From Lasiodiplodia sp. COLG20 (lineage: Eukaryota; Ascomycota; Dothideomycetes; Botryosphaeriales; Botryosphaeriaceae), in contig VNWV01000004.1 of the NCBI GenBank assembly GCA_009801085.1, positions 2,108,001-2,172,000 of the forward strand: a stretch of 64,000 nucleotides of DNA, written 5' to 3'. This document shows positions 33,065 through 44,890 of the stretch, piece after piece; positions within the stretch are counted from its first letter, which is position 1; each line of letters begins with the position of its first letter. The translations under genes were made by a program, and so were the position numbers. The notes under the pieces are model-generated. The model saw nothing but the letters and a program-made list of their open reading frames with translations. It made no database searches and was not told where the DNA came from.

Positions 33065-35671
33065 TCAACTTTGTAGGAAACAGACACGTTCGCCTCCCCG
33101 GTCTTCCATAAGCCTAAGCCGCCTATGCCGCAGCACAGAACCCAATTTCTTCTCGACCTCTTTATCATCTAATATAGTAGCTTCCTGAAGTATGTCTTCT
33201 GTTGCTGGAGCTTTTAACTGCGCTACCACCTGCCATGACTGCCCGAGACTCGAATATTGCGTGGTGAAACAAAACCAGCAGACAACGGTGCTGAATGCAA
33301 TCAAATGCAGGATAAGGTTCACCATCACGATAGCGAAGCCGGTGGTGCGCTTGGGAATCTGACAGGAGACCATGGACGTGACGGACACGTCGGCAGAGTG
33401 ATCGAAGGCAGGCAGCCAGTCATAGTAGGCAATGCGAAGCACCATGGTCAGCAGCGCTTGCCACGCCAGAGCCGGGTTTGCCGTTTGCGCCAGAACATCC
33501 CTGAAGACGCAGTCGAGCACGAGGTTGAGGCCCGAGTTCCCCGGGAAGCGGTTGGAAATGCCGGGCTCAGTTGCCATCCGGCTGCAGTTCTCGCAGGCCA
33601 CGGCGATTTGGAAAGGCTGGTCGTTGAAGGAATCCCAGATGATGCTGCTCAGGAAGTCTGCCGTCTCGGACGAGCGTGCGAGGAAGCTTGTGGCGTTCTG
33701 TAGCGAGTCGGGAGAGAGAACTGGCGCGGGCGGTGAACCGAGGGTCGAGTTCGGGTACCATAGGAAGTCTGGAGCTGCAAAGCGATCATGAGTCTCAGCT
33801 TGGAAGATGTCAGACGCTACATGTACTTACCGCCTTCAATAGTGGCATTAATGGCCGGATCCCAGAATTCACTCATGAGATGCAGTGCTTCTTTCAGCTC
33901 ATTAACATCCAGATCCAAAATGGCCCGTTGTGCGAAGTCTTGGTAGCCAGCAAGAAGTTGTGATAAAATTGCTCTCGTATCGAATCTTTGTGCTGTCGAG
34001 TCCCATTGCAGACGGGGCTCGCTTACATCCGCTCGTCTGGTCGCTTTGATTGGGATATCATATCGATGCTTCATGCGACGACCCGGAGTCTTCAGCGGTC
34101 TACAGAATGGTGGTCAGTGCTTTCGCAAATACTCACGGGGAAAAACACTGAGCTTACATGGCATCATAGCACATTGTCATGCTAATATTGGCTTTTGGAT
34201 GATGAATGCTCATCATGCTGTCATCAGCCTGATTGGGCACAAAGTCTAGCCAGGCGTCCCTTTCATGAATGGTGAAATTTGCCGTTGGTTCATTGACTGG
34301 CAAAGACGAGGCCAGGTAGCGAAGGTCGGAATCATCTGTCTGCGACTTCGGTGTCCCAGGATCCCCCGCACTTATTATCAGTATTGCGTGTCCCAGCTCC
34401 ACTGGCCAAGTCTGGGCTGTCTCGTTGTTTTGCACTCTCCACTGCTTGCTGGCGGAATCGTAGGTGTAACCCAACGTCATGTTCTGCATCATGTCGACAC
34501 TGCTTATCAACCCTCCCGATTCCACCCCTACCCTGCAAATCTTGAAACTTTGGTCATCTTGGAGGAGGAGCTCATTTAGCAAACATTCGAAAGAACTCCC
34601 GTTAGCCTTATTCTCGTACCGGAGGACATCTGAGACATCACCAACGACATGGCTCGGCAAGACGGTCCCATTGAAGATGGCCACATTCACGTCGTCCGTA
34701 GAGTTGCGGAAGAAGCTCCAAGAGGGAAATTCCGGTCTGACGCAGATGACCCTGGTATCGAACACTGAAGCGAGGCCGGCATACTCTGATAGCGCCCTGC
34801 GGTCATTTTCTGAGCTGAAAGGCAAAAGCGCACGGATAGAGGGACCTGTGTCGACGAAGACGTCAGAGGTTGATGCAGGTTTCTTGCTGTGCTCTGCAAA
34901 TGCAGGATATCCCGGGGGCGATGAGAGCCAATAATTCGGGCTACGTGTGATGACGAAGCCGAACTTTTCGACGTAGCTCTGCATGCGGAATCCGACGTCC
35001 ATTTGACGCTGGTCGCTGAAGTCCAAGACGTTGCCCTGGCGTACATCCCAAAGGAGCAGAGTAGACGTGAATTGCGAGATGACGGTAAACAGCGTCACTG
35101 ATAGGACGATGAGGAACACTTGACCATTTGCTCTCCATTGGGTGTTCCAGAAAGCAGGTGCAGTTGACAATGGGCCGGGGTTGACGTAGCGTGTTATTGA
35201 CAGGGCCGCTCCATCTTTCAGAGACGTTCCGCCGAGTGCCCGAGACTCCAATGATATACTGGCGAGCATTGAAATCACCGTTCCGGCTTGAGTAGCAACC
35301 GCGAGGCGGACGGTGAGGGTCAAAACAGTCACCGCCTGGGCGAGCCCGCCGTCGATCATGATGCGTCGCCAGACCTTATTTGAGTCATTGCAGAACCACA
35401 AAAATGTAAGCGCTGGAATGGCCATTGCCAGCAATGCCACGGCTGCAACATTCATGACCAAAGTAGAGCGGCCAACTCGCTTCATGAGCGTAGGAAGAGC
35501 GGTTTTGATGTCAGGCGTAATCGTGAGGCTATGAGAAGGCCCGTCGTACAGGTCGACGAGTTCCTCCATTCGATGAGTAAACTGGCTTGATGCGGTTGGG
35601 AGGCTCGCAAATCCACGAGCATCGTGATCTCCCCTTCTGTCGTGTAGAGTCGCTGAACTTGAGGGTCTCAT
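33065..35671 (-). CDS. multi-pass membrane protein with large glycosylated outer loop, unknown function
   Basis: Three exons, 35671-34158, 34099-33831 and 33774-33065, giving 830 aa; introns of 58 and 56 bp have GTAAGC/GTAAGT donors. Hydrophobic segments: VMNVAAVALLAMAIPALTFL near residue 73, a second near 110-150, VFLIVLSVTLFTVISQF near 185, and TGFAIVMVNLILHLIAFSTV near the C-terminus. The long stretch between the third and last helices carries many N-x-S/T sites (NGT, NGS, NMT, NFT, NIS, NAT, NST) and paired cysteines, so it is probably outside the cell or in a lumen. The pattern is common among uncharacterised fungal membrane proteins. No named family is assigned. Confidence 0.8.
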
Positions 35672-36625
35672 TTCGGCTGTTCTTGCAGCATGGCCCTGTC
35701 AAGTGTTAGTAAGTAGGACGCGTAAATCTCGCAAAAGTCCCATTTCACCTGGCTGTTTTGCGGAGACTCCCCGTTTAACGATTGCATGGCGGCTAGTAGT
35801 CTATTATTGTAGGGTCAGATCGCCTTTCCACTTGCAACATAGCACTCTTTAATACCCGCAGCTGCAAGGCTGAAAGTAAATTGGGTGCACCTTCGAAGTC
35901 TTCTTCTGATACGTTCTCCAAAATGGGGCTTACCGTTTATTATTAGCCCTTACTCAAAAAGGCTGACGGGAGAACGTCCAAAGCCCGAAAGGGATCGCGC
36001 ACAGCCTTGTAGTTCTATTTAGGAAATGCATGGCATCTGATCTTTGCCATGGCCTAGGCTACTGCTGCACTTTCACCAGACCATAGCTTTACCAAGTCAG
36101 ACATGATTGGGCAGTTCTGAAATAGGAAGATCTGCCGTTACGCAAAGGCGGGGTCCATGATCCTTCTGCGATCAGCCCTTTCCACTACTGGTCCGCCTTG
36201 CATATAAGCCGTGTTCGACCAATAGATCTATTTTACCTCATATTGGAATGCGTTTGGCAGAAAGCCCCGGAGAGGGAGCTGCCAGCTTTGCATGGTAGCG
36301 GGGCTCTCTGCTCGTTCGAGCGTCTATTGAAAACGCCACGCAGATGGCGCAGTGCTCGCCACAGCCGCGCTTCCTTAAAGATCGCTTACTCGCCTGTGAA
36401 TCGATGCTGAGTCATCGAATCGACGCTTCTGAGCTCGATATACGAGAAGGCGGGGCTACGTGGGAGGCAGGGAATGGTCCTACTACGATATTGTGTATCT
36501 TCCCCCACCTACGCCATAGCTGCAGTCAGCATTTCTGTGAAGAAGCTCGCCAGTCCACCACACTTATTTTACAGCACCTCACGGTGTTCCACCTCCACTA
36601 AGTCGAGCCTACTTTCGTCAACACT
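35672..36625. other. intergenic stretch between divergent genes
   Basis: Shared upstream region of the 830-aa membrane protein and the HET protein. No gene recognised. Confidence 0.5.
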
Positions 36626-38953
36626 ATGGACCATGTTTTGCTGCCTGACAACCCGATACGACCTCTTCCATGTGTCCGGTATGTCTGCCAGATGGAATAC
36701 GACAAGGGTGGTTTCATCGCGTACCCACAGCGTGTAGGCTGGACACGGGAAGAGCTCTTCATTCGAGACACCTGGACAGGACTGGACGGTCCCGAGGGAA
36801 GATCCAGCGAGCAAGCTGCCTCATTCCTGCAAGAATGGCTCTTTTTTGGTCTGCTGCACGCCTTTTTCGGAGACTTCATACGTTTCTCGGACTTTATCGA
36901 TGCAGATCAAAATGGTTTTCCGGTCGTCCATACCAGAAAGCTGATTGAGATATCTAAAGATTTTGCCAAAAAAGAACACCTGGACAGAGCACTCGTTCAG
37001 AGGGACTTCCAGGCCTTGGACTCGTGCCTTATGGAGGCTTCTGCAATCTACGACTTCATAAGACAGAATCTCGGCACAAGACTTGATCCGTACTTCTTGC
37101 TTTCTCTGGCAACCCTAGGCAGCTTTCTATGCTCTCTCCGACAGATGCTGCAGGTCGACCCGAATCCAGAATCAGTCCTCAATCAAATTATGTGGCAACC
37201 TCCCAGTGTTCCTGCTGAAGAAGAAAGGCTCCAATTCTTCAGAAATCAGAACGGGTTGGTCTCCCTACTCACCCGGGAGATGGTTCGCTCTGGATGGTGC
37301 CCTCGAGCTGTGTTTGCGATGACGGATTTCTTTGGATTGGAGACGCAAATGTTCTACTCGCATCTCCGAATCATCGATGTCTCTGAACAGAAGCACTCAA
37401 AGTGCACGAACTTGCAATGTCTGTCATGTCAGATCAACAAGGCCGAATACGAATTTATTCACTCAGAAGCGGGCTGTGAATGCGAGTTTCTAGCGGTTGA
37501 TCCTAGTTCTTTACTTCGACAGGGCTACATACCTCTTGTGTCTCTTGCCAACCGCCATAACAACTTACCGGCTCTCGAGTTTGTTGAGTGTACTGCAGGG
37601 ACACCCTTTGTGGCGATATCCCATGTATGGTCAGATGGGCTGGGTAATCCGTTTGCCAACTCAATGCCTGTATGCCAGCTTCGGGAAATCAAGCGCCTCG
37701 TACAAAATCTCTATCCGGAAAAAGCAGAGCCGGTACATTTCTGGATTGACACACTGTGTGTCCCTTCATCCCCTGGAGACGCGAAGAAAGAAGCAATCAA
37801 AAGGATGCGCGAAACTTACGCACTGGCTGACAAAGTCCTTGTGCTGGACGCGACTCTGCGGAGAATTTCAGTCTCTAACAGATCGATACTGGAACAAGCC
37901 TTGTGGATTTACAGTTCAAACTGGATGTCTCGTCTCTGGACCCTCCAAGAAGGCGCGCTCTCTCAATCTCTCTGGGTCAGATTTGCCGATTCAACCCTTG
38001 AATGTGCGCGCATCAAAGAGGAAGCAGCAGGATTCCATCTCTCCCTGAGAAAGGGTTGGGGGAACTCTCTTGACATCCAGCTGATATATGGCCGTATATA
38101 TGGGAGCGAAAAGATCAGCATATATGCATCTGGAAAAAAGACCTTTGATATCTCAGGCGTCTGCACGAGTCTGAGTCGGCGGTGCACCAGTGTGACGGAA
38201 GACGAGGCCCTGTGCATTGGTAGCCTGTTGGCACTTGACATGGATCCCATTGCGGGGGCTAATCGCGTGGACAGAATGAGAGCGTTCTGGTCAAACATTC
38301 AGACTGTCCCGGAGTCTCTAATGTTCTGGAGATATGGTACCCTTCAAGATGTGGGTTTTCGCTGGGCTCCGAAGACGTTTCTTGGTACCGGCAGTCCATG
38401 GTTGGACGCCGGATCCGTCCGCGGTCGTCCCCAAGCAATTCCAACCCCTGCAGGCCTATTCGTCAATGCATACGCAATAGAGATTGAAGATATGGAATTT
38501 CCCTTGTCTCATCCAATAGATGATCTTGTCTGGATCAGGGGTCGGGACGGGCGCTGGAATTATTTCCTCTCGAAATTCGAGGTATTGTGCTACGCGCAAA
38601 ACTCTCTCTTCTTCTCTATTCCAAAAGGAAACTTCAACCGTATTGCGCTTCTCACCTCGGATCACATTTCCGATCAGAGTTCGCTTCCTTCAACTACCAT
38701 AGTTATGGTCTTCGTATACAGAGAAGAAAACGGCGTGACTTATGCTCGGCGAGGAGATTCTGGCCTTATCATCAAGGCAGACCACCCCAGGTTTGCAGGA
38801 GGACTCAAGCAAAGGATGTTGAATAGGCGGGATAGCATGCTCTCCGCTGGCGCTACGAACACTTCAAAAATTGGGCATTCTCTTCATGAAAACAAATACG
38901 GTGCTATTGTTGGGGAATGGTCTTCAAGGCAACAGGCTTGGTGTATCGATTAG
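36626..38953 (+). CDS. HET-domain protein (heterokaryon incompatibility type)
   Basis: Intronless gene of 775 aa. The HET domain covers roughly residues 330-490: FVAISHVWSDGLGN (block 1), FWIDTLCVPSSPGDAKKEAI with RMRETYALADKVLVLDATL (block 2), and WMSRLWTLQEGALS (block 3). The order and spacing are those of the HET family. The ~320 residues before it form a helical region without recognised domains, ending in a Cys-rich patch (HSKCTNLQCLSCQINKAEYE). The C-terminal ~280 residues are also unassigned. HET domains mediate cell death after fusion of genetically different hyphae. The domain sits in the middle rather than at the N-terminus, which is usual for one subgroup. Nothing looks broken. Confidence 0.9.
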   Translation: MDHVLLPDNPIRPLPCVRYVCQMEYDKGGFIAYPQRVGWTREELFIRDTWTGLDGPEGRSSEQAASFLQEWLFFGLLHAFFGDFIRFSDFIDADQNGFPVVHTRKLIEISKDFAKKEHLDRALVQRDFQALDSCLMEASAIYDFIRQNLGTRLDPYFLLSLATLGSFLCSLRQMLQVDPNPESVLNQIMWQPPSVPAEEERLQFFRNQNGLVSLLTREMVRSGWCPRAVFAMTDFFGLETQMFYSHLRIIDVSEQKHSKCTNLQCLSCQINKAEYEFIHSEAGCECEFLAVDPSSLLRQGYIPLVSLANRHNNLPALEFVECTAGTPFVAISHVWSDGLGNPFANSMPVCQLREIKRLVQNLYPEKAEPVHFWIDTLCVPSSPGDAKKEAIKRMRETYALADKVLVLDATLRRISVSNRSILEQALWIYSSNWMSRLWTLQEGALSQSLWVRFADSTLECARIKEEAAGFHLSLRKGWGNSLDIQLIYGRIYGSEKISIYASGKKTFDISGVCTSLSRRCTSVTEDEALCIGSLLALDMDPIAGANRVDRMRAFWSNIQTVPESLMFWRYGTLQDVGFRWAPKTFLGTGSPWLDAGSVRGRPQAIPTPAGLFVNAYAIEIEDMEFPLSHPIDDLVWIRGRDGRWNYFLSKFEVLCYAQNSLFFSIPKGNFNRIALLTSDHISDQSSLPSTTIVMVFVYREENGVTYARRGDSGLIIKADHPRFAGGLKQRMLNRRDSMLSAGATNTSKIGHSLHENKYGAIVGEWSSRQQAWCID

Positions 38954-39982
38954 ATAATATCCACTAGTTTAGGAACAGTAGATCATGAACGAATCCACGG
39001 CACGCGACAAGGACAGGGGTCTATGTAACACGGCACGCTTCCGCAGGTCCCCCACGTTTGCGCCCGGCTACAGCGCTAAATAACACCTTAGCTCCCCGCC
39101 ATAGCCACCGCCCGAACACCCTGCAACACCACGTCCGGTCTTCTTGATTGCTTACTGGCTTCATCTACCTTCCCCATGCGCGAATTACTGGAACACCTAA
39201 TACTATCAGTAATCCGTCCGGCGTCTGAGCGCTGCAGCAGCAGCTGACACACTGCGCCTCTTTTCGCCTATAAGCAGTTGATGTTGCCCTACATCTCATG
39301 CAAAAGACCGGTAAAAAGGTCTTTGTTGCCTACCGATCGGCCTGCCTTTTTACCGAAATTTGAACAAGATTTCGACTATCAGCCAGCTGCGCCCGCTGCC
39401 TTCCTGCAAGCCCCTTCCTTCTGGCCCGTATTTCGGCGGGTCACTGGGGCCGTTATCTCATCCTACAGTTCCAACACCTCTTTGCTGTAGGCAGACTCCA
39501 AGGCTGATTTCAATACTGTACAACATAGGTCCCACGTTTCTGTGCCGCCTGATCCCTGCGCAATGCATTACCTGGCGCCCGGTGTCCAGTAACTGCTAGT
39601 TCGCCACCACCGTTGGCGCCATGATTTCCGGGTGGTCGAGAGGTCGCTACTTTTTAAGATAAGAGCAGGCTGCGTACAGGACGGCTGATGTCGTGTGTGC
39701 ATCGCCCCCGTCCTTGCCTTGGCGCTCTCAGGCCAGCTCGCATTATTATTCAAAACATCGCCCTGCACAACTCATCCGCACGCCTTATCGCCCCGCGTTC
39801 GTCGCATCCTATTCTCTACTCTTCGATTCTACAACACTTGGTCCTTGCACCGTCGTCGGGATCCTTCAGTGTTGCATCTCACTCCATATGCAACCCGTAA
39901 CTACGGCACCGTTGCCACCGCCTGCCTGCTTCTACGTCCGCCCACCCTGCGCTGTGCGGCAACTGAGGCTCGTGCCGCCGAA
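38954..39982. other. intergenic stretch
   Basis: About 1 kb, C-rich near its right end (probable promoter of the secreted cysteine-rich protein). No gene recognised. Confidence 0.5.
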
Positions 39983-40706
39983 ATGGCGATAGACCGTCAC
40001 CATCACAAGTGGAACAATCTCTTCATGAAATACCTTGTGGTGTTCTTGGTTGGCACGGTAATGACGAAGGCGGCGGTGGCAACTGCGACCGGAGCTGCTA
40101 CATGCTACTATCCTGATGGAACCAGAGCGACGGATTACCAATATGTGCCCGACCCGAATGCAACAACTGGTACGTGTAACATCCCGCCCCGCTTTGTCTA
40201 CAGTCTGGCGAACGCTGTTATTGTGCATCAACGTATGGCAGTCGCATCCACCCGTGCAGCTGTGATCCAGTGACTATTCTTTGGCTTTCTCGAGGAACAT
40301 ATCAAATACTCACGTCCAGGAGCACGCACCGCTTGTCTATCTTGACTATGATGTTTCATTATCTGGGGTTCTGGGGTCTGATAGGATCTCGACCCGGCTA
40401 ATTTCTATTCAACAGCCTCATTCAGCTCCTGCTGTATCCCCTCCGAGAACGACACGTATCTTGACAATGGGCTGTGCTATTTCCCTGTGAATCCGTCGAC
40501 GCCGTCGCACGGGAATTACATCTACAGGGGAGGCTGCACGGACCAGTCTTGGAGGAGCGGTGCATGCGCAACCAAGTGTACCTCAAGTGAGCATTCATCC
40601 AATACTGACCCATAAAAAAGCACCCTTACAACTAAACACTGCCGCACAGATACGCCAAACCTGTATGAAAGCGTGCTGTACTGCTCTGACAACGACAAAT
40701 TCTGCT
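39983..40706 (+). CDS. secreted/surface cysteine-rich protein, 3' end unresolved
   Basis: Exons 39983-40169, 40416-40586 and 40650-40706 join in frame. A hydrophobic signal or anchor follows a second Met (MKYLVVFLVGTVMTKAAVAT). The mature part has the fungal surface-protein pattern ATCYYPDGTRATDYQYVP, SSCCIPSENDTYLDNGLCY, RGGCTDQSWRSGACATKC and YCSDNDKFCC. Family members usually go on with a Ser/Thr-rich stalk and membrane helix; none is found here, and downstream DNA codes on the other strand for XRCC2. A GTGAGC donor at 40707 could start a further intron, or the frame could read through to a stop at 40977-40979. The coding ends of the two genes overlap in antisense in either case. Confidence 0.65.
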
Positions 40707-41859
40707 GTGAGCTTCCCTCTCTCTTGTCCCACTGTGATCCCCCCCGGCGCAAAGCCCCTCACACGCACCCTCTCGACGCCGAGGCGCAGCAACCCACCGG
40801 CGGCGTGCCATGACGCCGGGAGCAGGGGGCGAAGAGCAGGGTGGCGGTGGTGGCGCTCAGACGAAGCGGACGACGCAGCTGAGGAAGCGAACGGAGACGC
40901 CGACGCAACGCTCGTCGCCACAACAACACATCCAAACCTCGCACTCAACCCGCGCAGTTCCCTTGCCAGCGCGGCGTAGGCTTCGCTCGTCGTCGTCGAG
41001 CTTCTACCGCTCTCCCCACCACTCATGCCGCCACCACTACTAATAAGAACCCTCGCATCATCCTCCACCGCCCTCAACGGCCAGAAAAACGCGCTAACGC
41101 TGTCCACAAACACACCCCGCAGCGGCCGGCACGCCGACCCGTGCAGCAGCCCCTCGCCCCTCGCGAACAGGTACGCCGGCAGCGCGCGCAGGGCGGCGAG
41201 GAGCGCGGCGTGCGACTGCGGCTGCAGGACGTGCACGTGGGCGAGGGAGGCGGTGATGAGGGTCTCGATGGCGGTAGGGTCCAGTTTCCTCTTCTGGGCA
41301 CGACTGCGGCGCCAGATGTGGCTCCTCGCGACGGCGGCTAGGCGCGCGGCGCAGAAGCGGTTGTCCACGTCGACGACGACGACGGCGCCGGCGTGGCTAG
41401 TAGACAGAGGGATGCCGTCGTAGGTGCGTGGCAGGATGGCGTGCGTGATGAGGAGGTAGAGGAGCTGGGTTTTGCCAGCGCCTGGGTTGGCGGAGGTGAG
41501 TTCAATGATGGGGGGCACAGCGGTAGTAGTAACTGGAGGTCTCTGGGCTTGGCCGGGCGGTGGGGAGCCTGGGTCATGCTGCTGGCGTGCGGGTGGTTGC
41601 TGCTGTTGTTGCTCGAATAGGCGCAGCAGGCGGTCCAGCGGGTGGATGCCGAAGCGCCCTTCTTCGCTCTGCACGGACAGGCTCACGGAGCGGAGGACCT
41701 AGCGTAGCGCGTCAGTATTTCATTGCCTTATGTTGTGTGCTGTGAAAATAGAGAAATCCATCGTCAAGGCGTGCGGGATAAGTATCACAGACGCACCTCA
41801 TCCAGCCGGGCCTCCTCAACCTCCCCCAACAACCTCCGTCCCAAAGCATCCGCGCCCAT
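40595..41859 (-). CDS. RAD51 paralogue, XRCC2-like recombination protein
   Basis: Two exons: 41859-41797 (MGADALGRRLLGEVEEARLD) and 41698-40595, with a 98-bp intron, giving 388 aa. The RecA-type core shows Walker A SANPGAGKTQLLYLL and Walker B GAVVVVDVDNRF, followed by HVHVLQPQSHAALLAALRAL. The later part carries a long Ser/Ala linker and FGCVVVATSVA, then the strand LRLGVERVRVRGFAPGG. XRCC2-type proteins act in the nucleus in homologous recombination, loading or stabilising RAD51. The last ~45 residues (from about AEFVVVRAVQHAF) go beyond the usual family end and overlap antisense with the neighbour's exon, so the true stop may be different. The start shares a 173-bp promoter region with SOM1. 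Confidence 0.8.
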
Positions 41860-42032
41860 CTCAGCACTGCCGAACGATAAAATCCCGCAGAAGAGAAAAA
41901 AGACCCTTCACCAAAACCCCAGCTTCCCGCTCAGTCGCCGCCCGTCGCGCAGGGTGGCATATCTCTCTCTCTCCGCGATCTCCGAAATCTCCGTCTTCTT
42001 CCTCTTTCCCCCCACACACACCTCCACAGACG

Positions 42033-42402
42033 ATGGCACCACCCGTCGAAGCCTTCCCGCCGGAGGAGCTGGCCGCGCGCGTGCAGTTCAACGCGCGGGG
42101 CAAACGCGTCAAGCCGCCGGTCGACCTGGAGCAGTGCAAGCTGCTGGAGATGGTGCAGTACGCGTGCAACGTCGAGAACAGGAACGACCCGCGCGGGCGC
42201 GTGACGTGCCGGCCCTTGGTGCGGCTGTTCCGGAGGTGCGTGTGAATGCTTTTCTTTTGTGATCGTCCGTTTCAGAGCTCTCAAACCAGGATCTCGAGTT
42301 TTGGATGAAGCTGACGTTTTGTTGTGTTGCGGGGAAAAAAGATGTGCGAACGGGTTGACGGTCGAGACGACGTCGTGGGAGGATCTCGAGCTCAGGCTGT
42401 GA
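42033..42402 (+). CDS. SOM1: Som1, mitochondrial inner membrane peptidase complex subunit
   Basis: Two exons, 42033-42235 and 42342-42402, giving 87 aa, within the usual length. The body matches the Som1 family: MAPPVEAFPPEELAARVQFN, the block LLEMVQYACNVENRNDPRG, then VTCRPLVRLFRRCANGLTVE and the end TTSWEDLEL. Som1 associates with the mitochondrial inner membrane peptidase (Imp1/Imp2) that matures some inner-membrane and intermembrane-space proteins. The conserved Cys residues (YAC, VTC, RRC) are in place. The splice junction rebuilds RRC and has a GTGCGT donor and AAAAG acceptor. It is divergent from the XRCC2-like gene. Confidence 0.88.
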
Positions 42403-42890
42403 CGTCTTTCGTACAACCACCCAAGTAATTTCTCCACGCCCCCCAACCTTCGAGCGGGTCGACTGTGAAGGCATAGGATTGGCAGAGATAAGCCAACTGT
42501 AAAAATCTACGAGCTTCTCAACCATCATCACACGTGGAGGCTATTGCCCCGTTCATGCAAGCGTGACCTATGACAGCAAACAAAGGAATAATTTTGCATA
42601 TCCATCAAGCGTGCTGCGCGACCCCCCTTCGCATGTAGCCTTGATTTCCATACCATCGCACCCCCATCCGTGGTATCTTCGTCTCCCCATTTAATGCAGC
42701 CACGAACTCTCATGTCCCGAGCAAAATGATGGACCATACGCCACCTGACATGCGCCATCCCGACGGGGAAAAAAAACCAAACCCCGAAAACGCCACGCTA
42801 ATAAATGCTTATCCTCCGCAGTTTCGCTTGAATTTACTTTCCTTTTCCTCAAGGTTCGACGCTTCCTCAGCTTCTTGCTGATTCCAATAC
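42403..42890. other. intergenic stretch between convergent SOM1 and TAF8 genes
   Basis: 3' flanks only; nothing recognised. Confidence 0.5.
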
Positions 42891-44054
42891 TCACGACCAT
42901 GCCGTCGACTGTGCTCCCTTCCTCCAATACTTCTTGTCGTAATTCACCAGCAAACCCGTATCCACCACGAAGTCGTTAGCCTTGTCGCCACCATGCTCGT
43001 CCTCCACCCCGCCCATTATGACGTCTCCGCGCTTCATCTCGTCCTCGCGTATGACATCACGCATCGCATCCTCCCACATCTGCCTGCTCGCCGGCGGCGA
43101 CTTCCTCTTGCCAGCATCGCCCGCTCCACCACCATCCTTCGCCCCCACTCGTTTCCGCGTCGACCCCGTCCGATTCGCCGCCATGAGCTTCCTGAGCGCC
43201 TGCTCAGCCAGGATGCCCTCCTGCGTCGCGCGCTCGCGAATCTTGCGCGGGTCCGTCTCGCGCGAGCTGAAGACGGGCGTGGCCTGCCACGTGTGCTTGC
43301 TGGGGAAGGCGGGGAGGTGGGCGGGGATGTAGGCGCGGGCGCGCTTCTCTTCCGCGCCCGACAGCTCCGCGCCGAGCACGGCCTCGAGGCGCGGCGGCGG
43401 GTCCTCCGCGGGCGGCGGGTCGGGCACGGGCGGGAGCGCGAGGGTCGGGGGCAGGGGCAGGGCGAGCTGCGGTTCGAGGTCCGACGCCGTGTAGCCTGTG
43501 TGCGCGAGGGCGCGCGCGAAGTCGGGGGCCGTGGGAGTCGTGCGGCGGGCGTTCTCCATCGAGGCGCGCACGTCGGAGAGGAAGTGGAGCATGACTGTAA
43601 GGCGGCGAGAAGGAGAGGAGAACGCGTAAGCCCGATGAGTTTTGAAGCAGAGAGGGGGTTTCCACGCCAGCCAAAACATCACTCCAAAGCGTCACCACCG
43701 CTACCAACTCACTTCCCCCGTTCTCCATTGTTGGGGAGAGACACGAAAATAACACGTACATTCGTCAACCTGGGCGCGGAACGCCTCCAGCGCGGTCGGC
43801 TTTGCGCTCTCAAAGCCCACGGCCGTCAGGCCGATCGACACAGCGCGCAAGACCTGGGCCTGGAAGAAGGCCTCATCCTGTGGCGCGGCGATGGCCGGGT
43901 CCTCGCGCCAGGCCTGCTTGTGCCGGATGCCGTGGCGCACGATGCGACGGCGCTTCGAGAAGGAGTATTGCTGGTCATCGTCGATCGGACGCTTGGTGCC
44001 GGCGGCATAATTCTGCGTTGAGGAAGCATCGGGGTAGCGCAGTCCGGGCATCAT
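42891..44054 (-). CDS. TAF8: TFIID subunit 8 (TAF8), histone-fold protein
   Basis: Two exons, 44054-43760 and 43594-42891, with a 165-bp intron, giving 332 aa. The first part has a basic stretch (FSKRRRIVRHGIRHKQAW) and the bromo-associated histone fold (VLRAVSIGLTAVGFESAKPT, then FRAQVDEFMLHFLSDVR across the splice, and TPTAPDFARALAHTGYTASD). The second carries the TAF8 C-terminal signature YIPAHLPAFPSKHTWQATPV, with ETDPRKIRERATQEGILAEQ after it. TAF8 pairs with TAF10 through the histone fold inside TFIID and links to TAF2. The splice is well supported because it completes the histone fold. The gene start lies 395 bp from COX9, in divergent orientation. Confidence 0.9.
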
Positions 44055-44449
44055 TGCGCTGCGTTTCGCGTCTGTCGCGCGGCAGAGAGAGAAAAAGGGC
44101 GTCGAGCGATTGAGGATTGAGTGCGTGCGTGCGGTCGGAGGTTCGTGGTACGGCGAGGATGAACGCGAATTGGATCGGTTTTCGTCGCGCTTATGTGACG
44201 CGCATGGTGGTGTGTGGTGAGGCAGAAGAGCTGCAGGTTGGCGGCGGCGGGCGCGCAGCTTGGGCCACCCATTCATTCTTCGCGGTCCATTGATCCTTGC
44301 CAACCCATTCGGCAGCCGGCGATACTTGTGGCCGGTGGGAAGGGAACCTGCGACCTTGACGAACCCCAGCTTCGTCGCGCGTCACACCACCCGCAAACCA
44401 CCGAAACCCAACGCCCGCTCTCCGCAACTCTCCACTCCCCGCCGCCAAA

Positions 44450-44890
44450 ATGGTCAAGCCCATCACTGGAGTACGTCGAACCTGCACCTCCGAGGCCTGC
44501 CGCCTCGTTCGCTCCAGCCGCGCGCCCGCAATTGGGACTAACCCGCAATCCGCAAACAGATGCTCCGCAGAGGCCTCGTCCTCGACCTCTCCGTCGCCCT
44601 CGGTGCGTAGAATCACTCTCCAGATATCTATCCAGCCTTCGCCAAGCTCCGCGTAATGCCAACACGCGCCCCCACGTTCGAATCGCAATCCCGCAAACAG
44701 AGCTCGCATGAACCAGCCTGAGAGAAAGCCAATGGAACTTTTGCTAACGCACAGCTCTCCTACGTTATCAGGCCTCGGCACCGCTGTCGGCTACACTTGG
44801 TGGTACGGCTACCACGTCCCGACGGTCCGTCACCGCGACAACTTCTACACCAAGCTTGAGGACGAGCGCGCCAAGGCCCTCGGCCAATAA
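44450..44890 (+). CDS. COX9: cytochrome c oxidase subunit VIIa (Cox9)
   Basis: Three exons, 44450-44470, 44560-44602 and 44772-44890, giving 60 aa, the normal size. The product reads MVKPITGMLRRGLVLDLSVA, a membrane helix around GLGTAVGYTWWYGYHVPTVR, and the matrix or intermembrane end NFYTKLEDERAKAL. This is the small single-helix subunit of mitochondrial complex IV. The 21-bp first exon and 43-bp second exon are typical of the gene in filamentous fungi. Donors are GTACGT and GTGCGT, acceptors ACAG and TCAG. It is divergent from TAF8. Confidence 0.92.

Noticed and set aside
42993..44021. 342-codon plus-strand frame
   Set aside because: Antisense shadow of TAF8 in GC-rich DNA; its sequence is Arg/Gly-rich low complexity.
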